A DNA stretch of 64,000 bases from the NCBI RefSeq assembly GCF_001550135.1, contig NZ_LRUE01000023.1:84990-148989 (forward strand), in the 5' to 3' direction. Source of the stretch: Pseudoalteromonas shioyasakiensis. GTDB taxonomy: Bacteria; Pseudomonadota; Gammaproteobacteria; Enterobacterales; Alteromonadaceae. How positions within the stretch are numbered: position 1 is the stretch's first letter; each line of letters begins with the position of its first letter. This document shows positions 1 through 8,363 of the stretch, in pieces. A program made the position numbers and the translations under genes. The notes under the pieces are model-generated. The model worked only from the letters and a program-made list of their open reading frames with translations, searched no databases and was not told the origin of the DNA.

Positions 1-592
1 TATAACCTTGCTTCTCAGATAGTTTTGCTATTTGATAAAAATATACAAGCTCTTCGTATATTATTTTAGCAACTTTATTCAAAATTTCGTCTGGTGTTTC
101 CCCGTAGTAAACACTTTCAAATTCTATATTCACCCCCTCAATTACATTTTCAATCAACTCCTTTTTATCAAAAACAATACAATACCCAGTGATATTATGG
201 GCGTAAGATAGCCAATGTGTATTGCTATCTATCCCTTCATAATTAGCAAATGAAGTAACATATATGTTTTCACTCATATTCTGATCTGCTTCAGATATTA
301 GCTTTCTGACTTGCTCTCTTACGAAGCTCACTTCTTCTTCACTCTTTATAAAATCAAGCGGCCCTTTCTTGCCTTGAGATAATTGTTGATCTGAGTAATA
401 GCTTCCAAATAAATCTTCTACTATCCTTTGAATTTTATCTTTGTCCCTAAGAATATAATTAAAAGCCGCGTTAAACTCCCCAGTATCATTCAAGTACCTA
501 GGATGTGTTGCCCATAATTGCTTACTATTAAGTATTCCCATCAAGCCTTCAGCTGATGTGTAATGGCAGATATGATTTTTATTTTCTTGCAT
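1..592 (-). CDS. DUF2971 family protein (partial, C-terminus beyond left edge)
   Basis: An open frame with no stop runs from an ATG at 592 down to the window edge, giving about 197 residues of an incomplete protein that starts MQENKNHICHYTSAEGLMGI. The features are those of DUF2971: an N-terminal HYTS motif, 'GILNSKQLWATHPRYLND' with the conserved ND/E, and a central 'YVTSFANYEGIDSNTHWLSY' block followed by GYCIVF. No reaction is established for the family. The gene is visibly more AT-rich than nnrDE next to it and lies on the same strand 63 bases downstream of it. In many gammaproteobacteria tsaE follows nnrDE, so this may be an acquired gene inserted in a housekeeping neighbourhood. The ribosome site is weak (AAGAAAAAGA). 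Family assignment is by motif reading only. Confidence 0.75.
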   Translation of the reverse strand, partial: MQENKNHICHYTSAEGLMGILNSKQLWATHPRYLNDTGEFNAAFNYILRDKDKIQRIVEDLFGSYYSDQQLSQGKKGPLDFIKSEEEVSFVREQVRKLISEADQNMSENIYVTSFANYEGIDSNTHWLSYAHNITGYCIVFDKKELIENVIEGVNIEFESVYYGETPDEILNKVAKIIYEELVYFYQIAKLSEKQGY

Positions 593-655
593 TCTTTTTC
601 TTAATATAAATTTTTCGATTTATGATGTATTTCACTTAGTCTTATCGCTTAAAAC

Positions 656-2149
656 TTACAGCTTAAAGCTGCCATTAACCAACTCCCTCACTATCGCAAA
701 CAAGTCACTCGCTAACATGCCTCTTTCACCTTCACGTTCTGCGGCAATATCACCGGCTTTTGCATGTAAGGTTACACCTAAACACGCTGCTTGCTGAGGA
801 GTAAGCCCCTGTGCGATCAATGCCGCTATGATACCTGTTAATACATCGCCACTGCCGCCAACCGCAAGTGCAGGGTTACCGTCGGTACACACCCATGTTT
901 GGTTATTATCAGCAATTAAACTGCCAGCACCTTTGAGTACACAAGTAGTGGTATAGCTACGTGCGAGCTGCTTTACTGCATGAAAGCGATTTTCTTCAAT
1001 ATCGCTAGCGCGACAATTAAGTAACCTGGCAGCCTCACCGGGGTGTGGTGTAATAACGGTATTAGCAAATGGAAATGACGAAGCATGCTGAGCCATTAAA
1101 TTAAGTGCATCAGCATCAATAACCAGAGGCTTGTTATTAGTAAAGCAATACTGCATTACTGCTTCAAAGGTTGTTTCCGACCAAGTGTCTTGGCCAAGCC
1201 CTGGGCCAATAGCAACACAGGTTGCCCACTCTAGGGCGCTAATCAGGTTTGTATCTGTCACCATTAGCTCTGGCCGGCCAATACTCACAGGTAGAATAGA
1301 GCTACTATGGGTATACACTTTGACCATGCCCGCACCGCTGCGAAGCGCAGCCTCTGCGGTTAAACGAATAGCGCCTGCAGTGCCAGCATTACCACCAACA
1401 CACAGCAATTTACCATGGCTGGCTTTATGGCTGTTGTTATCGCGCTTAGGAAGCCTAGCTTGGCTCTGATAATTGATAAGCTCAGCCGTGGGTGATGTCT
1501 GTTTTAAAAAGGCATCTTCAATACCTAAATCATTAAACTCTAATGTCCCTGCATGCGCTCTACCTTGCCCTGTCACTAAACCTTGTTTAATCCCCACAAA
1601 AGTCACAGTAAGCGCGGCTTTTATTGCGACTCCTTGTATGACACCTGTGTCGGCATGAATACCTGAGGGTAGATCAATAGCAACTATCGGCACTTGGCTT
1701 TCGTTGGCAGCTTTAATCAGCTGTGAAAAAGGCTCGCGCACCGCGCTTTGAATTCCTGTGCCAAGCAGGCCATCAATAATGATATCTGCACGCTCAATAG
1801 CACTGGCATCAGCGGTTATTGCCCCTCCGGCGTCAAGCCAAGCTTGCTGAGCACTGAGCGCATCACCTTTAAAAGGTTTATCAGATATTGCTGTAATAAC
1901 CGTAACCTGTTTGCCCGCTTGTTTAGCTAAGCGAGCAACAACATAACCATCACCGGCATTGTTACCAACGCCCGCTAACACTACGAATGTACTTGCTTTA
2001 GGAAAATAGCTGATAGCTTGCTGATAAGTCGCCAGCCCTGCTCGCTCCATAAGCTCATACAAGGTAACGCCAGAGCGCTTAGCTGCGGGTCCTTCATGGT
2101 CACGAACTTGCTCTGCTAAAAATACTGACTGCGAGAGAACAACTGACAT
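656..2149 (-). CDS. nnr: Bifunctional NAD(P)H-hydrate epimerase / ADP-dependent NAD(P)H-hydrate dehydratase
   Basis: This protein repairs damaged NADH and NADPH: the N-terminal domain epimerises the R-hydrate and the C-terminal domain dehydrates the S-hydrate using ADP. The 497 residues match the fused YjeF/Nnr form. The N-terminal YjeF domain (about 15-225) carries GVGNNAGDGYVVARL and DLPSGIHADTG. The C-terminal ribokinase-like domain (about 240-490) carries GGNAGTAGAIRLTAEAALR, IGPGLGQ, VIDADAL, TPHPGEA and the catalytic loop GGSGDVLTG. The start at 2149 is preceded by AAGGA at a good distance. It is transcribed alone, on the far side of the speD terminator, and reads towards the DUF2971 gene. 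Confidence 0.95.
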   Translation of the reverse strand: MSVVLSQSVFLAEQVRDHEGPAAKRSGVTLYELMERAGLATYQQAISYFPKASTFVVLAGVGNNAGDGYVVARLAKQAGKQVTVITAISDKPFKGDALSAQQAWLDAGGAITADASAIERADIIIDGLLGTGIQSAVREPFSQLIKAANESQVPIVAIDLPSGIHADTGVIQGVAIKAALTVTFVGIKQGLVTGQGRAHAGTLEFNDLGIEDAFLKQTSPTAELINYQSQARLPKRDNNSHKASHGKLLCVGGNAGTAGAIRLTAEAALRSGAGMVKVYTHSSSILPVSIGRPELMVTDTNLISALEWATCVAIGPGLGQDTWSETTFEAVMQYCFTNNKPLVIDADALNLMAQHASSFPFANTVITPHPGEAARLLNCRASDIEENRFHAVKQLARSYTTTCVLKGAGSLIADNNQTWVCTDGNPALAVGGSGDVLTGIIAALIAQGLTPQQAACLGVTLHAKAGDIAAEREGERGMLASDLFAIVRELVNGSFKL

Positions 2150-2213
2150 ATCTATCCTTAAATTGGCCTTTTAATCAGCATATAAGTACAGATGAGTGCA
2201 GTCAATGAGGCAT

Positions 2214-2249
2214 AAAAAAACGGCGCGTAACTTACATTACGCGCCGTTT
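2214..2249 (-). terminator. Rho-independent terminator of speD
   Basis: A perfect 13-bp stem (AAACGGCGCGTAA at 2218-2230 with TTACGCGCCGTTT at 2237-2249) is followed on the minus strand by a run of seven T. It lies just after the speD stop and separates speD from nnr. Confidence 0.9.
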
Positions 2250-2267
2250 CTTTAAAGCTATAGTGAC

Positions 2268-3080
2268 TTACTCAGTGTCTGGTAAGTTGCGACCGTAGAA
2301 GATTTCTTGCATCTCGCGGGTCAGCTTAGAGTAGATAACTTCTTCTTCTTCTTCCGAAAGATCTGCTGTAGAAACACCGAATAGGTAAGTATTCAAGTCA
2401 GTTTCTTTTAACATCATCTTCGTGTGGAACAAGTTCTCTTGATACACGTTCACGTCCATCATTTGGTACGCTTCTTTGGTATCTTCAGTCATATAGTTCT
2501 GAATTGAGTTAATCGCGTGATCGATATAGTGTTTTACACCATCAACGTCACGAGTAAAACCACGTACGCGGTAGTCAATTGTTACAACATCAGACTCAAG
2601 GCTGTGAATTAAGAAGTTTAACGCTTTTAATGGCGAAATAATGCCACACGTTGATACTTCGATATCAGCACGGAACGTACAAATACCATCATCAGGGTGT
2701 GCTTCTGGGTATGTGTGAACACAAATGTGGCTCTTGTCTAAGTGTGCTACCACTGTTTCAGGAAGAGGACCCGGCGCTTCATCAACGTCATACGTTGTTT
2801 GTTGCTCAATTGGCTCTTCAGAGATCAAGATTGTTACGCTGGCGCCTTGCGGATCATAATCTTGGCGAGAAACATTTAGAATGTTTGCGCCAATAATATC
2901 CACAACTTCACCTAAAATATCGGTAAGGCGATCAGCACTGTACTGTTCGTCGATATATTCAATATATTCTTTACGCTGTTGTTCCGTCTTTGCGTAACAA
3001 ATATCGTAAATACTAAAACTTAAGCTCTTAGTTAAGTTATTAAAGCCATGAAGCTTAATTTTATCGAAGGGTTTATTCAT
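2268..3080 (-). CDS. speD: S-adenosylmethionine decarboxylase proenzyme
   Basis: Makes decarboxylated SAM, the aminopropyl donor for spermidine. At 270 residues it belongs to the long E. coli-type class (about 264). Self-cleavage of the proenzyme is expected between K116 and S117 in HLDKSHICVHTYPE; S117 would become the pyruvoyl group. C145 in STCGIISP matches the catalytic cysteine of E. coli SpeD, with the same spacing from the cleavage serine. The start has AAGG upstream. It is a single gene with its own strong terminator. No speE lies beside it; the spermidine-synthase-like protein at 33196 is far away and divergent. Confidence 0.96.
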   Translation of the reverse strand: MNKPFDKIKLHGFNNLTKSLSFSIYDICYAKTEQQRKEYIEYIDEQYSADRLTDILGEVVDIIGANILNVSRQDYDPQGASVTILISEEPIEQQTTYDVDEAPGPLPETVVAHLDKSHICVHTYPEAHPDDGICTFRADIEVSTCGIISPLKALNFLIHSLESDVVTIDYRVRGFTRDVDGVKHYIDHAINSIQNYMTEDTKEAYQMMDVNVYQENLFHTKMMLKETDLNTYLFGVSTADLSEEEEEVIYSKLTREMQEIFYGRNLPDTE

Positions 3081-3168
3081 GCTAAACCAACCTTAAAACG
3101 AGTGAAACCTGCACCAGCAGAAATAAAAGTTCGCGGATTTTATACGAATTTCCTGCTCGGAAAAAGCG

Positions 3169-3582
3169 TTATTTTACCTGTTCTTGCACAACTTCATGAC
3201 TATGCGTAATTTCTACTGTCTTATCAAGCATTAAGGCTACAGAACAATACTTTTCAGCAGATAATTGTACCGCTCTTGCAAGGTGCTTTTCAGAGACATT
3301 ATCACCGGTAACCACAAAGTGTAGATTAATCTTGGTAAACACGCGAGGTGCTGACTCAGCACGCTCTGCAGATAGCTTAACTTGCACATCAGAAAATGAC
3401 TGTTTTGCTTTTTTTAAAATACTAACAACATCAACAGATGAACAACAACCCGCTGACATTAAAACCATTTCCATTGGGCTTGGCGCAGCGCTATCGCTAC
3501 CTGCATCAAAAACTACATTGTGACCTGAATTTGAAAGGCCAATAAACGTATCGCCTTCTACCCATTTTACATTCGCTTGCAT
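3169..3582 (-). CDS. OsmC/YhfA-like family protein
   Basis: A 137-residue protein of the OsmC/Ohr fold, closest in outline to E. coli YhfA. It has the family cysteine region near the middle (C46-C47 in MSAGCCSSVDVVSIL) and the second conserved cysteine at C113 in AEKYCSVALML. OsmC and Ohr members are thiol peroxidases for organic hydroperoxides. For the YhfA branch the substrate is not settled, so only a redox or thiol role is inferred. It lies upstream of speD on the same strand with an 88-base gap. Confidence 0.85.
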   Translation of the reverse strand: MQANVKWVEGDTFIGLSNSGHNVVFDAGSDSAAPSPMEMVLMSAGCCSSVDVVSILKKAKQSFSDVQVKLSAERAESAPRVFTKINLHFVVTGDNVSEKHLARAVQLSAEKYCSVALMLDKTVEITHSHEVVQEQVK

Positions 3583-3727
3583 GTGCTTTATCTCTTAAAG
3601 TTATTTTGCTTGATTGTAAGCAAGTCACACACAGATGCAAGGGATAAGAGGTGAGCTTTAAAGGAAAGCGAGTTGCTAACTTTGAGCTGCTCGCTTAAAG
3701 ACTAGAAATTGTGTTGTGCTTTATAAG

Positions 3728-4075
3728 TTAGGCACTTTCTACAACAGCACTATCGAATAAGTTTTTTACTAATCCAGCAAACTCATCAATAAACGCGTGT
3801 TGTTCAACGGTTACTGTGTGATTTGTAACGCTGCTCAGCACTTCTTGTAAGTCATATACGATACCGTCGACTTCGCGAACAATTTGGCTGCGTTGTTCAG
3901 TATTAAGCTCTGTGTGTTGCTCGCAAAGTAACATGACATTTTCTGCTATCACGTCTTCAATCAGCTCTAACACTGTTGGAGCTCCTGGTTTAATTTGACC
4001 CGGCTTCTCAAAAAGCGCTAAATTTTGAGTGAGATACATGACAAGATCATCGTACCCTTGCCTATCTAAAACCAT
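3728..4075 (-). CDS. DUF3802 family protein
   Basis: A small acidic, mostly helical protein of 115 residues starting MVLDRQGYDDLVMYLTQNL. I recognise it as the DUF3802 family found in Alteromonadales; no function is known. A longer frame opens at a GTG at 4087, but an AGGTG ribosome site lies about 10 bases before the ATG at 4075, so the shorter start is preferred. It sits between the ast genes and the OsmC/speD pair. Confidence 0.7.
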   Translation of the reverse strand: MVLDRQGYDDLVMYLTQNLALFEKPGQIKPGAPTVLELIEDVIAENVMLLCEQHTELNTEQRSQIVREVDGIVYDLQEVLSSVTNHTVTVEQHAFIDEFAGLVKNLFDSAVVESA

Positions 4076-4158
4076 ACGACTGCACACCTAATAAAAAACT
4101 ATCTCTTTAGATTTAAGCAGAAAGCGCTTTTAATTGCTACCTTTGCCAAGCATCTCAT

Positions 4159-4186
4159 ACAAAAAAAGCAGCCGAAGCTGCTTTTT
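4159..4186 (-). terminator. Terminator of the ast operon with UUCG tetraloop
   Basis: On the minus strand AAAAAGCAGC-TTCG-GCTGCTTTTTTT forms a 10-bp stem capped by a C(UUCG)G tetraloop and followed by T residues. It lies just beyond the astD stop. Confidence 0.9.
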
Positions 4187-4203
4187 ATAATAATTTACGA
4201 TTA

Positions 4204-5673
4204 TTAATCGATTTTTAAGCCTGGGCTTAATGTCGCTGGCATTGCTACTTTTTCAAGCTCTACCGAAGCGACAGGGTATGCACAATAGTCAGCAGCATAA
4301 TATGCGCTTGCTCTGTGGTTACCTGATGCACCAATACCACCAAATGGTGCTGCACTTGATGCACCTGTGATAGGACGGTTCCAGTTTACGATACCTGCGC
4401 GAATACGACGAAGGAAATGGTCGTAATCTGCTGCGCTGTCGCTTAATAAACCAGCTGATAAACCAAAGCTTGTGTCATTCGCTTTATCAATAGCGGCATC
4501 AAAATCAGTGAAGCGGAATACTTTAAGCAGTGGTCCAAAGTGCTCTTCGTCTGGGAAGTTAGCGACATTTGTACACTCTAAAATACCCGGTGTCACAAAG
4601 CCGGTATTTTCTTTGTGCGTTAGCTCAACTAACACTTCAGCGCCAAGCTCAACAAGTTGCTGTTGTGCTGTGACCATACCAGCTGCTGCTGCTGAAGAAA
4701 TCATTGACCCGATGAAAGGTTGCTCTTCTGCGTCGTAGTCACCTACTTTAATAGCTTTAGTTGCTTTAATAAGACCCGCTAAGATGGCATCACCTTGCTC
4801 GCCTGCAGGTAAGAATAACTTACGCGCACACGTACAACGTTGACCTGTAGAGATAAACGCTGATTGAATAATATCGTGGATAGCCGCTTTAGTGTCAGCA
4901 ACATCAGTAACGATAAGCGGGTTATTACCACCCATTTCTAAAGCTAAGATTTTACCCGGTTGACCAGCAAACTGCTCATGTAAAATATGACCAGTGCGCG
5001 AAGAGCCAGTAAAGAATAAACCGTCGATCCCTTTATGAGATGCAAGCGCTTTACCCGTTTCTACTTCACCTTGCACAAGGTTGATAACACCTGCAGGGAG
5101 ACCCGCCTTTTGCCATAACTTTAACGTTAACTCAGCAACTGCTGGCGTTAGCTCAGACGGTTTAAATACCACGGTATTGCCTGCTAATAGTGCAGGTACA
5201 ATGTGACCATTTGGTAAGTGACCAGGAAAGTTATAAGGGCCAAACACAGCTACAACACCATGCGGCTTGTGACGGATCATCGCACGACCTTGTGGCATTG
5301 GGTTTTCAACATCGCCTGTACGCTCTAAAAATGCTTTTTCAGAGATAGCAATTTTACCCACCATCGCACCTGCTTCAGTACGTGTTTCCCATAGTGGTTT
5401 ACCGGTTTCTTGTGCGATAGCAATCGCTAATTCTTCGCTGTGCTCTTTCAGTGTTTCTGCGAATGTTTTTACAATCGCTAAACGCTCTGCAAATGTTTTA
5501 TCAGCCCAGCTGTAAAACGCTTCACGTGCAGCAGCGACTGCGCCGTCTACTTGTTCTGCGGTGGCAGTGTTTGCTTGCCAAATTACATCGTTATTTGCTG
5601 GGTTTACAGATTGAAAAGTATGACCTAGGCCTGCTTGCCATTGACCATTAATAAATTGCGCTGCATGAGTCAT
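4204..5673 (-). CDS. astD: N-succinylglutamate 5-semialdehyde dehydrogenase
   Basis: NAD-dependent aldehyde dehydrogenase of the arginine succinyltransferase (AST) catabolic pathway; it oxidises N-succinylglutamate semialdehyde to N-succinylglutamate. The 489 residues have the normal family length. Catalytic C280 lies in TGQRCTCARKLFL, general base E246 in LEMGGNNPL, and the nucleotide-binding FTGSSRTG loop at about 221-228. It is the last gene of the astC/argD-astA-astD run, 18 bases after astA, and ends at a strong terminator. astB and astE are not adjacent. Confidence 0.95.
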   Translation of the reverse strand: MTHAAQFINGQWQAGLGHTFQSVNPANNDVIWQANTATAEQVDGAVAAAREAFYSWADKTFAERLAIVKTFAETLKEHSEELAIAIAQETGKPLWETRTEAGAMVGKIAISEKAFLERTGDVENPMPQGRAMIRHKPHGVVAVFGPYNFPGHLPNGHIVPALLAGNTVVFKPSELTPAVAELTLKLWQKAGLPAGVINLVQGEVETGKALASHKGIDGLFFTGSSRTGHILHEQFAGQPGKILALEMGGNNPLIVTDVADTKAAIHDIIQSAFISTGQRCTCARKLFLPAGEQGDAILAGLIKATKAIKVGDYDAEEQPFIGSMISSAAAAGMVTAQQQLVELGAEVLVELTHKENTGFVTPGILECTNVANFPDEEHFGPLLKVFRFTDFDAAIDKANDTSFGLSAGLLSDSAADYDHFLRRIRAGIVNWNRPITGASSAAPFGGIGASGNHRASAYYAADYCAYPVASVELEKVAMPATLSPGLKID

Positions 5674-5691
5674 TAATATGTCTCCTGAATT

Positions 5692-6708
5692 CTATAGTTC
5701 TGCAAGTGATACTGAATCACCCGCTTCTAAGTGAAGTGCTTTTGCTAGTTCACTTGAGATTACGATGCTATCGGCATCGCATGATAGGCTAACTTGAGTC
5801 ACGGTTGCTCTAAAATCAGCAATTTTATCATTTGCTAACAATACCGTGGTGTCGCCTTGGCTTTCACCAATTTCAACTTTAACTGTGTGGGCATTTCTGA
5901 CTGTAGCAATGTTATCTACTTTTGCTTCAACAGTTGGGCCTGCATCAAAAATGTCTACATAACCATTAAAGGTGAAACCTTCGCTCTTTAATAGTTCAAT
6001 CGCAGGGCGTGTGTTGTCATGTACTTGACCAATCACAGCTTGTGCATCTTTGCTCAGTAAGTTGACGTAAATTGGGTATTTAGGCATTAACTCAGCAATA
6101 AATACTTTCTGGCCAATACCCGTTAAGTAATCTGCCGTTGGAAAGTCCATTGAGAAAAAGTGCTCTTCTAGCCATTGCCAGAATGGGCTTTCGCCGCTTT
6201 CGTCAGACACACCACGCATTTCAGCAATGACGGTGTCAGCAAAACGTTCTCTATGTTGATTAATAAACATAAAACGCGCTTTTGAAAGCAATTTACCGTT
6301 ATTATTTTTACGGTAGCCATCTTTTAAGAATAATGTACATAGCTCAGTTGCACCGGTGTAATCATTACACAGAGTTAAAATATCAACGGCTTTATACACG
6401 TCTAGCGTACGAGAAGAATGAATTACTTTGCTTAAATGATAATGATAAAAAGCATCATCTAAACCAACAGCAGCTTCAATACCCGAAGTCCCTACAACTT
6501 CACCCGTTTCGCTATCTTCAAGAACAAACAAGTAACCTTCATCACCTGGCTGCTGTGCTGCTTTTGCAAATGAGCTGACAGAATGATCAATTTTCTTTTG
6601 TAATAACTCTTCATTATTAGGCAAAGACGTAAAGCCATGGCCTGACTCAACAGCAATCTTTACTAACGCTTGGTAATCGCTTTGCTGGATTGGGCGAAGG
6701 ATCATCAT
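5692..6708 (-). CDS. astA: Arginine N-succinyltransferase
   Basis: Transfers succinyl from succinyl-CoA to the alpha-amino group of arginine, the first step of the AST pathway. The 338 residues match AstA length. The start MMILRPIQQSDYQALVKIAVESG and the block 'GTSGIEAAVGLDDAFYHYHL' are typical of the single-chain bacterial AstA family. It is followed closely by astD and preceded by argD/astC, with an 80-base gap that contains a small hairpin. Confidence 0.95.
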   Translation of the reverse strand: MMILRPIQQSDYQALVKIAVESGHGFTSLPNNEELLQKKIDHSVSSFAKAAQQPGDEGYLFVLEDSETGEVVGTSGIEAAVGLDDAFYHYHLSKVIHSSRTLDVYKAVDILTLCNDYTGATELCTLFLKDGYRKNNNGKLLSKARFMFINQHRERFADTVIAEMRGVSDESGESPFWQWLEEHFFSMDFPTADYLTGIGQKVFIAELMPKYPIYVNLLSKDAQAVIGQVHDNTRPAIELLKSEGFTFNGYVDIFDAGPTVEAKVDNIATVRNAHTVKVEIGESQGDTTVLLANDKIADFRATVTQVSLSCDADSIVISSELAKALHLEAGDSVSLAEL

Positions 6709-6751
6709 AAGTCCGCTTGCTCCCTTATAAATAACGGTAAATTAAGAAATG

Positions 6752-6771
6752 TGGGCAAGCTTAACTTGCCC
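6752..6771 (-). other. Intercistronic hairpin between argD and astA
   Basis: GGGCAAG (6753-6759) pairs with CTTGCCC (6765-6771) around a 5-base loop. No T-run follows on the minus strand, so it is more likely an mRNA stability or processing element than a terminator. Confidence 0.45.
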
Positions 6772-6788
6772 TGAAATGACAGTTTCGT

Positions 6789-7994
6789 TTAGCCGTTAAC
6801 GACTTTTGCAACTGCTTTTTCGAAACGAGCCATACCTTCGCGGATATCAGCTTCTGGAATTACAAGTGACGGAGTGAAACGAACAACATCAGCGCCAGCC
6901 ACTAAAGACATAACGCCTTCTGCTGTACCAGCCACTAAAAACTCTTTTGCACGACCTTTGAATTGCTCTGTTACTACAGCACCAATTAATAGGCCTTCGC
7001 CACGGATTTCAGTGAATACATTGTACTTTTCGTTAATCGCAGTTAATAACTCGCGGAATAACGCTGACTTTTCTTTAACACCATTAAGTACGTCAGGAGT
7101 ATTTACTGTGTCGAATGCAGCTTCTGCTACTGCACACGCAAGTGGGTTACCACCGTAAGTAGAACCATGAGTACCTACTTTTAAGTGCTTAGCAATATCA
7201 GTTGTGGTGATCATTGCACCGATAGGGAAACCACCACCTAACGCTTTTGCAGTCGTTAAGATATCAGGAGTTACATTTAGACCTTGATAAGCATAAAGCT
7301 CGCCCGTACGACCAACACCTGTTTGTACTTCATCAAAGATAAGTAGTGCATTGTGCTTTGTACATAACTCACGAACACCTTCAACAAACTCAGCAGTTGG
7401 CGAAATGATACCGCCTTCACCTTGCAGAGGCTCCATCATTACTGCACAAGTGCTGTCTGAGATAAGCGCTTCAAATGCTGCTAAATCGTTGTAGTCACAG
7501 TGAACGATATCACCAGGTTTTGGACCAAAACCATCAGAGTATGCAGCTTGACCACCTACTGTTACTGTGAAGAAGGTACGGCCGTGGAAACCTTTGTTGA
7601 ATGAGATAATTTGTGACTTTTGCTCACCAAAGTTATCAAGTGCAAAACGGCGTGCAAGTTTAAGTGCCGCTTCGTTAGCTTCTGCACCAGAGTTAGCAAA
7701 ATATACTTTTTCAGCGAACGTTGCGTCAGTTAGCTTTTTAGCTAAGCGAAGCGCTGGCTCATTAGTCATTACATTTGATAAGTGCCAAATTTTTTCGCCT
7801 TGCTCTTTTAATGCACTTACAAGAGCTGGGTGACAATGGCCAAGACAGTTAACAGCAATACCACCAGCAAAATCGATAAATTCGCGACCTTCTTGGTCCC
7901 ATACGCGAGAGCCTTCGCCTCGAACTGGAATAACACTTGATGGTGCATAGTTAGGAACCATTACTTGATCAAATAATTCGCGATTGACTGTCAT
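6789..7994 (-). CDS. argD: Acetylornithine / succinylornithine aminotransferase (ArgD/AstC)
   Basis: A class-III PLP aminotransferase of 401 residues. The Schiff-base lysine is K250 in TTAKALGGGFPIGAM; the phosphate-binding NSGAEANEAA lies at about 101-110 and FDEVQTGVGRTG follows D221. The context with astA and astD indicates the succinylornithine transaminase step of arginine breakdown. Enzymes of this family usually also serve arginine synthesis, and ArgD of E. coli also transaminates N-succinyl-L,L-diaminopimelate (DapC activity). That matters here because no dapC gene accompanies the riboswitch-controlled dap operon at 26.8-30.8 kb. Candidate ARG boxes lie upstream. Confidence 0.92.
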   Translation of the reverse strand: MTVNRELFDQVMVPNYAPSSVIPVRGEGSRVWDQEGREFIDFAGGIAVNCLGHCHPALVSALKEQGEKIWHLSNVMTNEPALRLAKKLTDATFAEKVYFANSGAEANEAALKLARRFALDNFGEQKSQIISFNKGFHGRTFFTVTVGGQAAYSDGFGPKPGDIVHCDYNDLAAFEALISDSTCAVMMEPLQGEGGIISPTAEFVEGVRELCTKHNALLIFDEVQTGVGRTGELYAYQGLNVTPDILTTAKALGGGFPIGAMITTTDIAKHLKVGTHGSTYGGNPLACAVAEAAFDTVNTPDVLNGVKEKSALFRELLTAINEKYNVFTEIRGEGLLIGAVVTEQFKGRAKEFLVAGTAEGVMSLVAGADVVRFTPSLVIPEADIREGMARFEKAVAKVVNG

Positions 7995-8109
7995 TTTATA
8001 TCCTCATAATTGTAAGCACACTCAGAGTAAGGTGGCGCTCTAAAGCTAAACTAAGCCATTTTACTTAGTCGATTGAGCTTAGCGCAAAATCACCAAAATT
8101 ACTCTTTGG

Positions 8110-8125
8110 TTCAATTTTCATTCAT
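8110..8125. promoter_or_regulatory. Putative ARG box (ArgR site) upstream of argD/astC
   Basis: On the minus strand ATGAATGAAAATTGAA differs from the palindromic core TGAAT-N4-ATTCA at one position. It lies about 115 bases upstream of argD/astC, which fits ArgR control of arginine genes. Inferred from the motif alone. Confidence 0.5.
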
Positions 8126-8215
8126 CCATTATTCCAGAAAATTTTCGTCCTGTCTCTTAGAAAACTTTCATGTAGCCCTTGAAAATAAAGGGCTTGAGAT
8201 ATTTTTTCATGGATA

Positions 8216-8231
8216 GTGAATAACTATTTGA
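8216..8231. promoter_or_regulatory. Second putative ARG box
   Basis: GTGAATAACTATTTGA resembles the ARG box TGAATAATTATTCA. It lies about 220 bases upstream of argD/astC in the same intergenic region. Two sites at this distance are plausible for ArgR looping or for separate promoters. Confidence 0.4.
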
Positions 8232-8363
8232 AGGCTATTTTTTGCTCTAAATACTATAAAAAGGCGTACGGCTAGTGAGCCAAGCAGAGGCTAAAGAGAA
8301 AAAATTTGTCACTGCGGATTGATAAACAATGAATGAATAGTCGCAAAAAAATTAACAATTTTT

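Larger units (their letters stand above)
7995..8363. other. Intergenic region between the HDOD gene and argD/astC
   Basis: 369 bases without a credible gene. It holds the two candidate ARG boxes and the argD promoter, whose exact -35/-10 I cannot fix. Near 8345-8362 there is an AT-only hairpin (AAAAAATT/AATTTTTT) directly after the HDOD stop that may act as a weak terminator. Confidence 0.5.
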
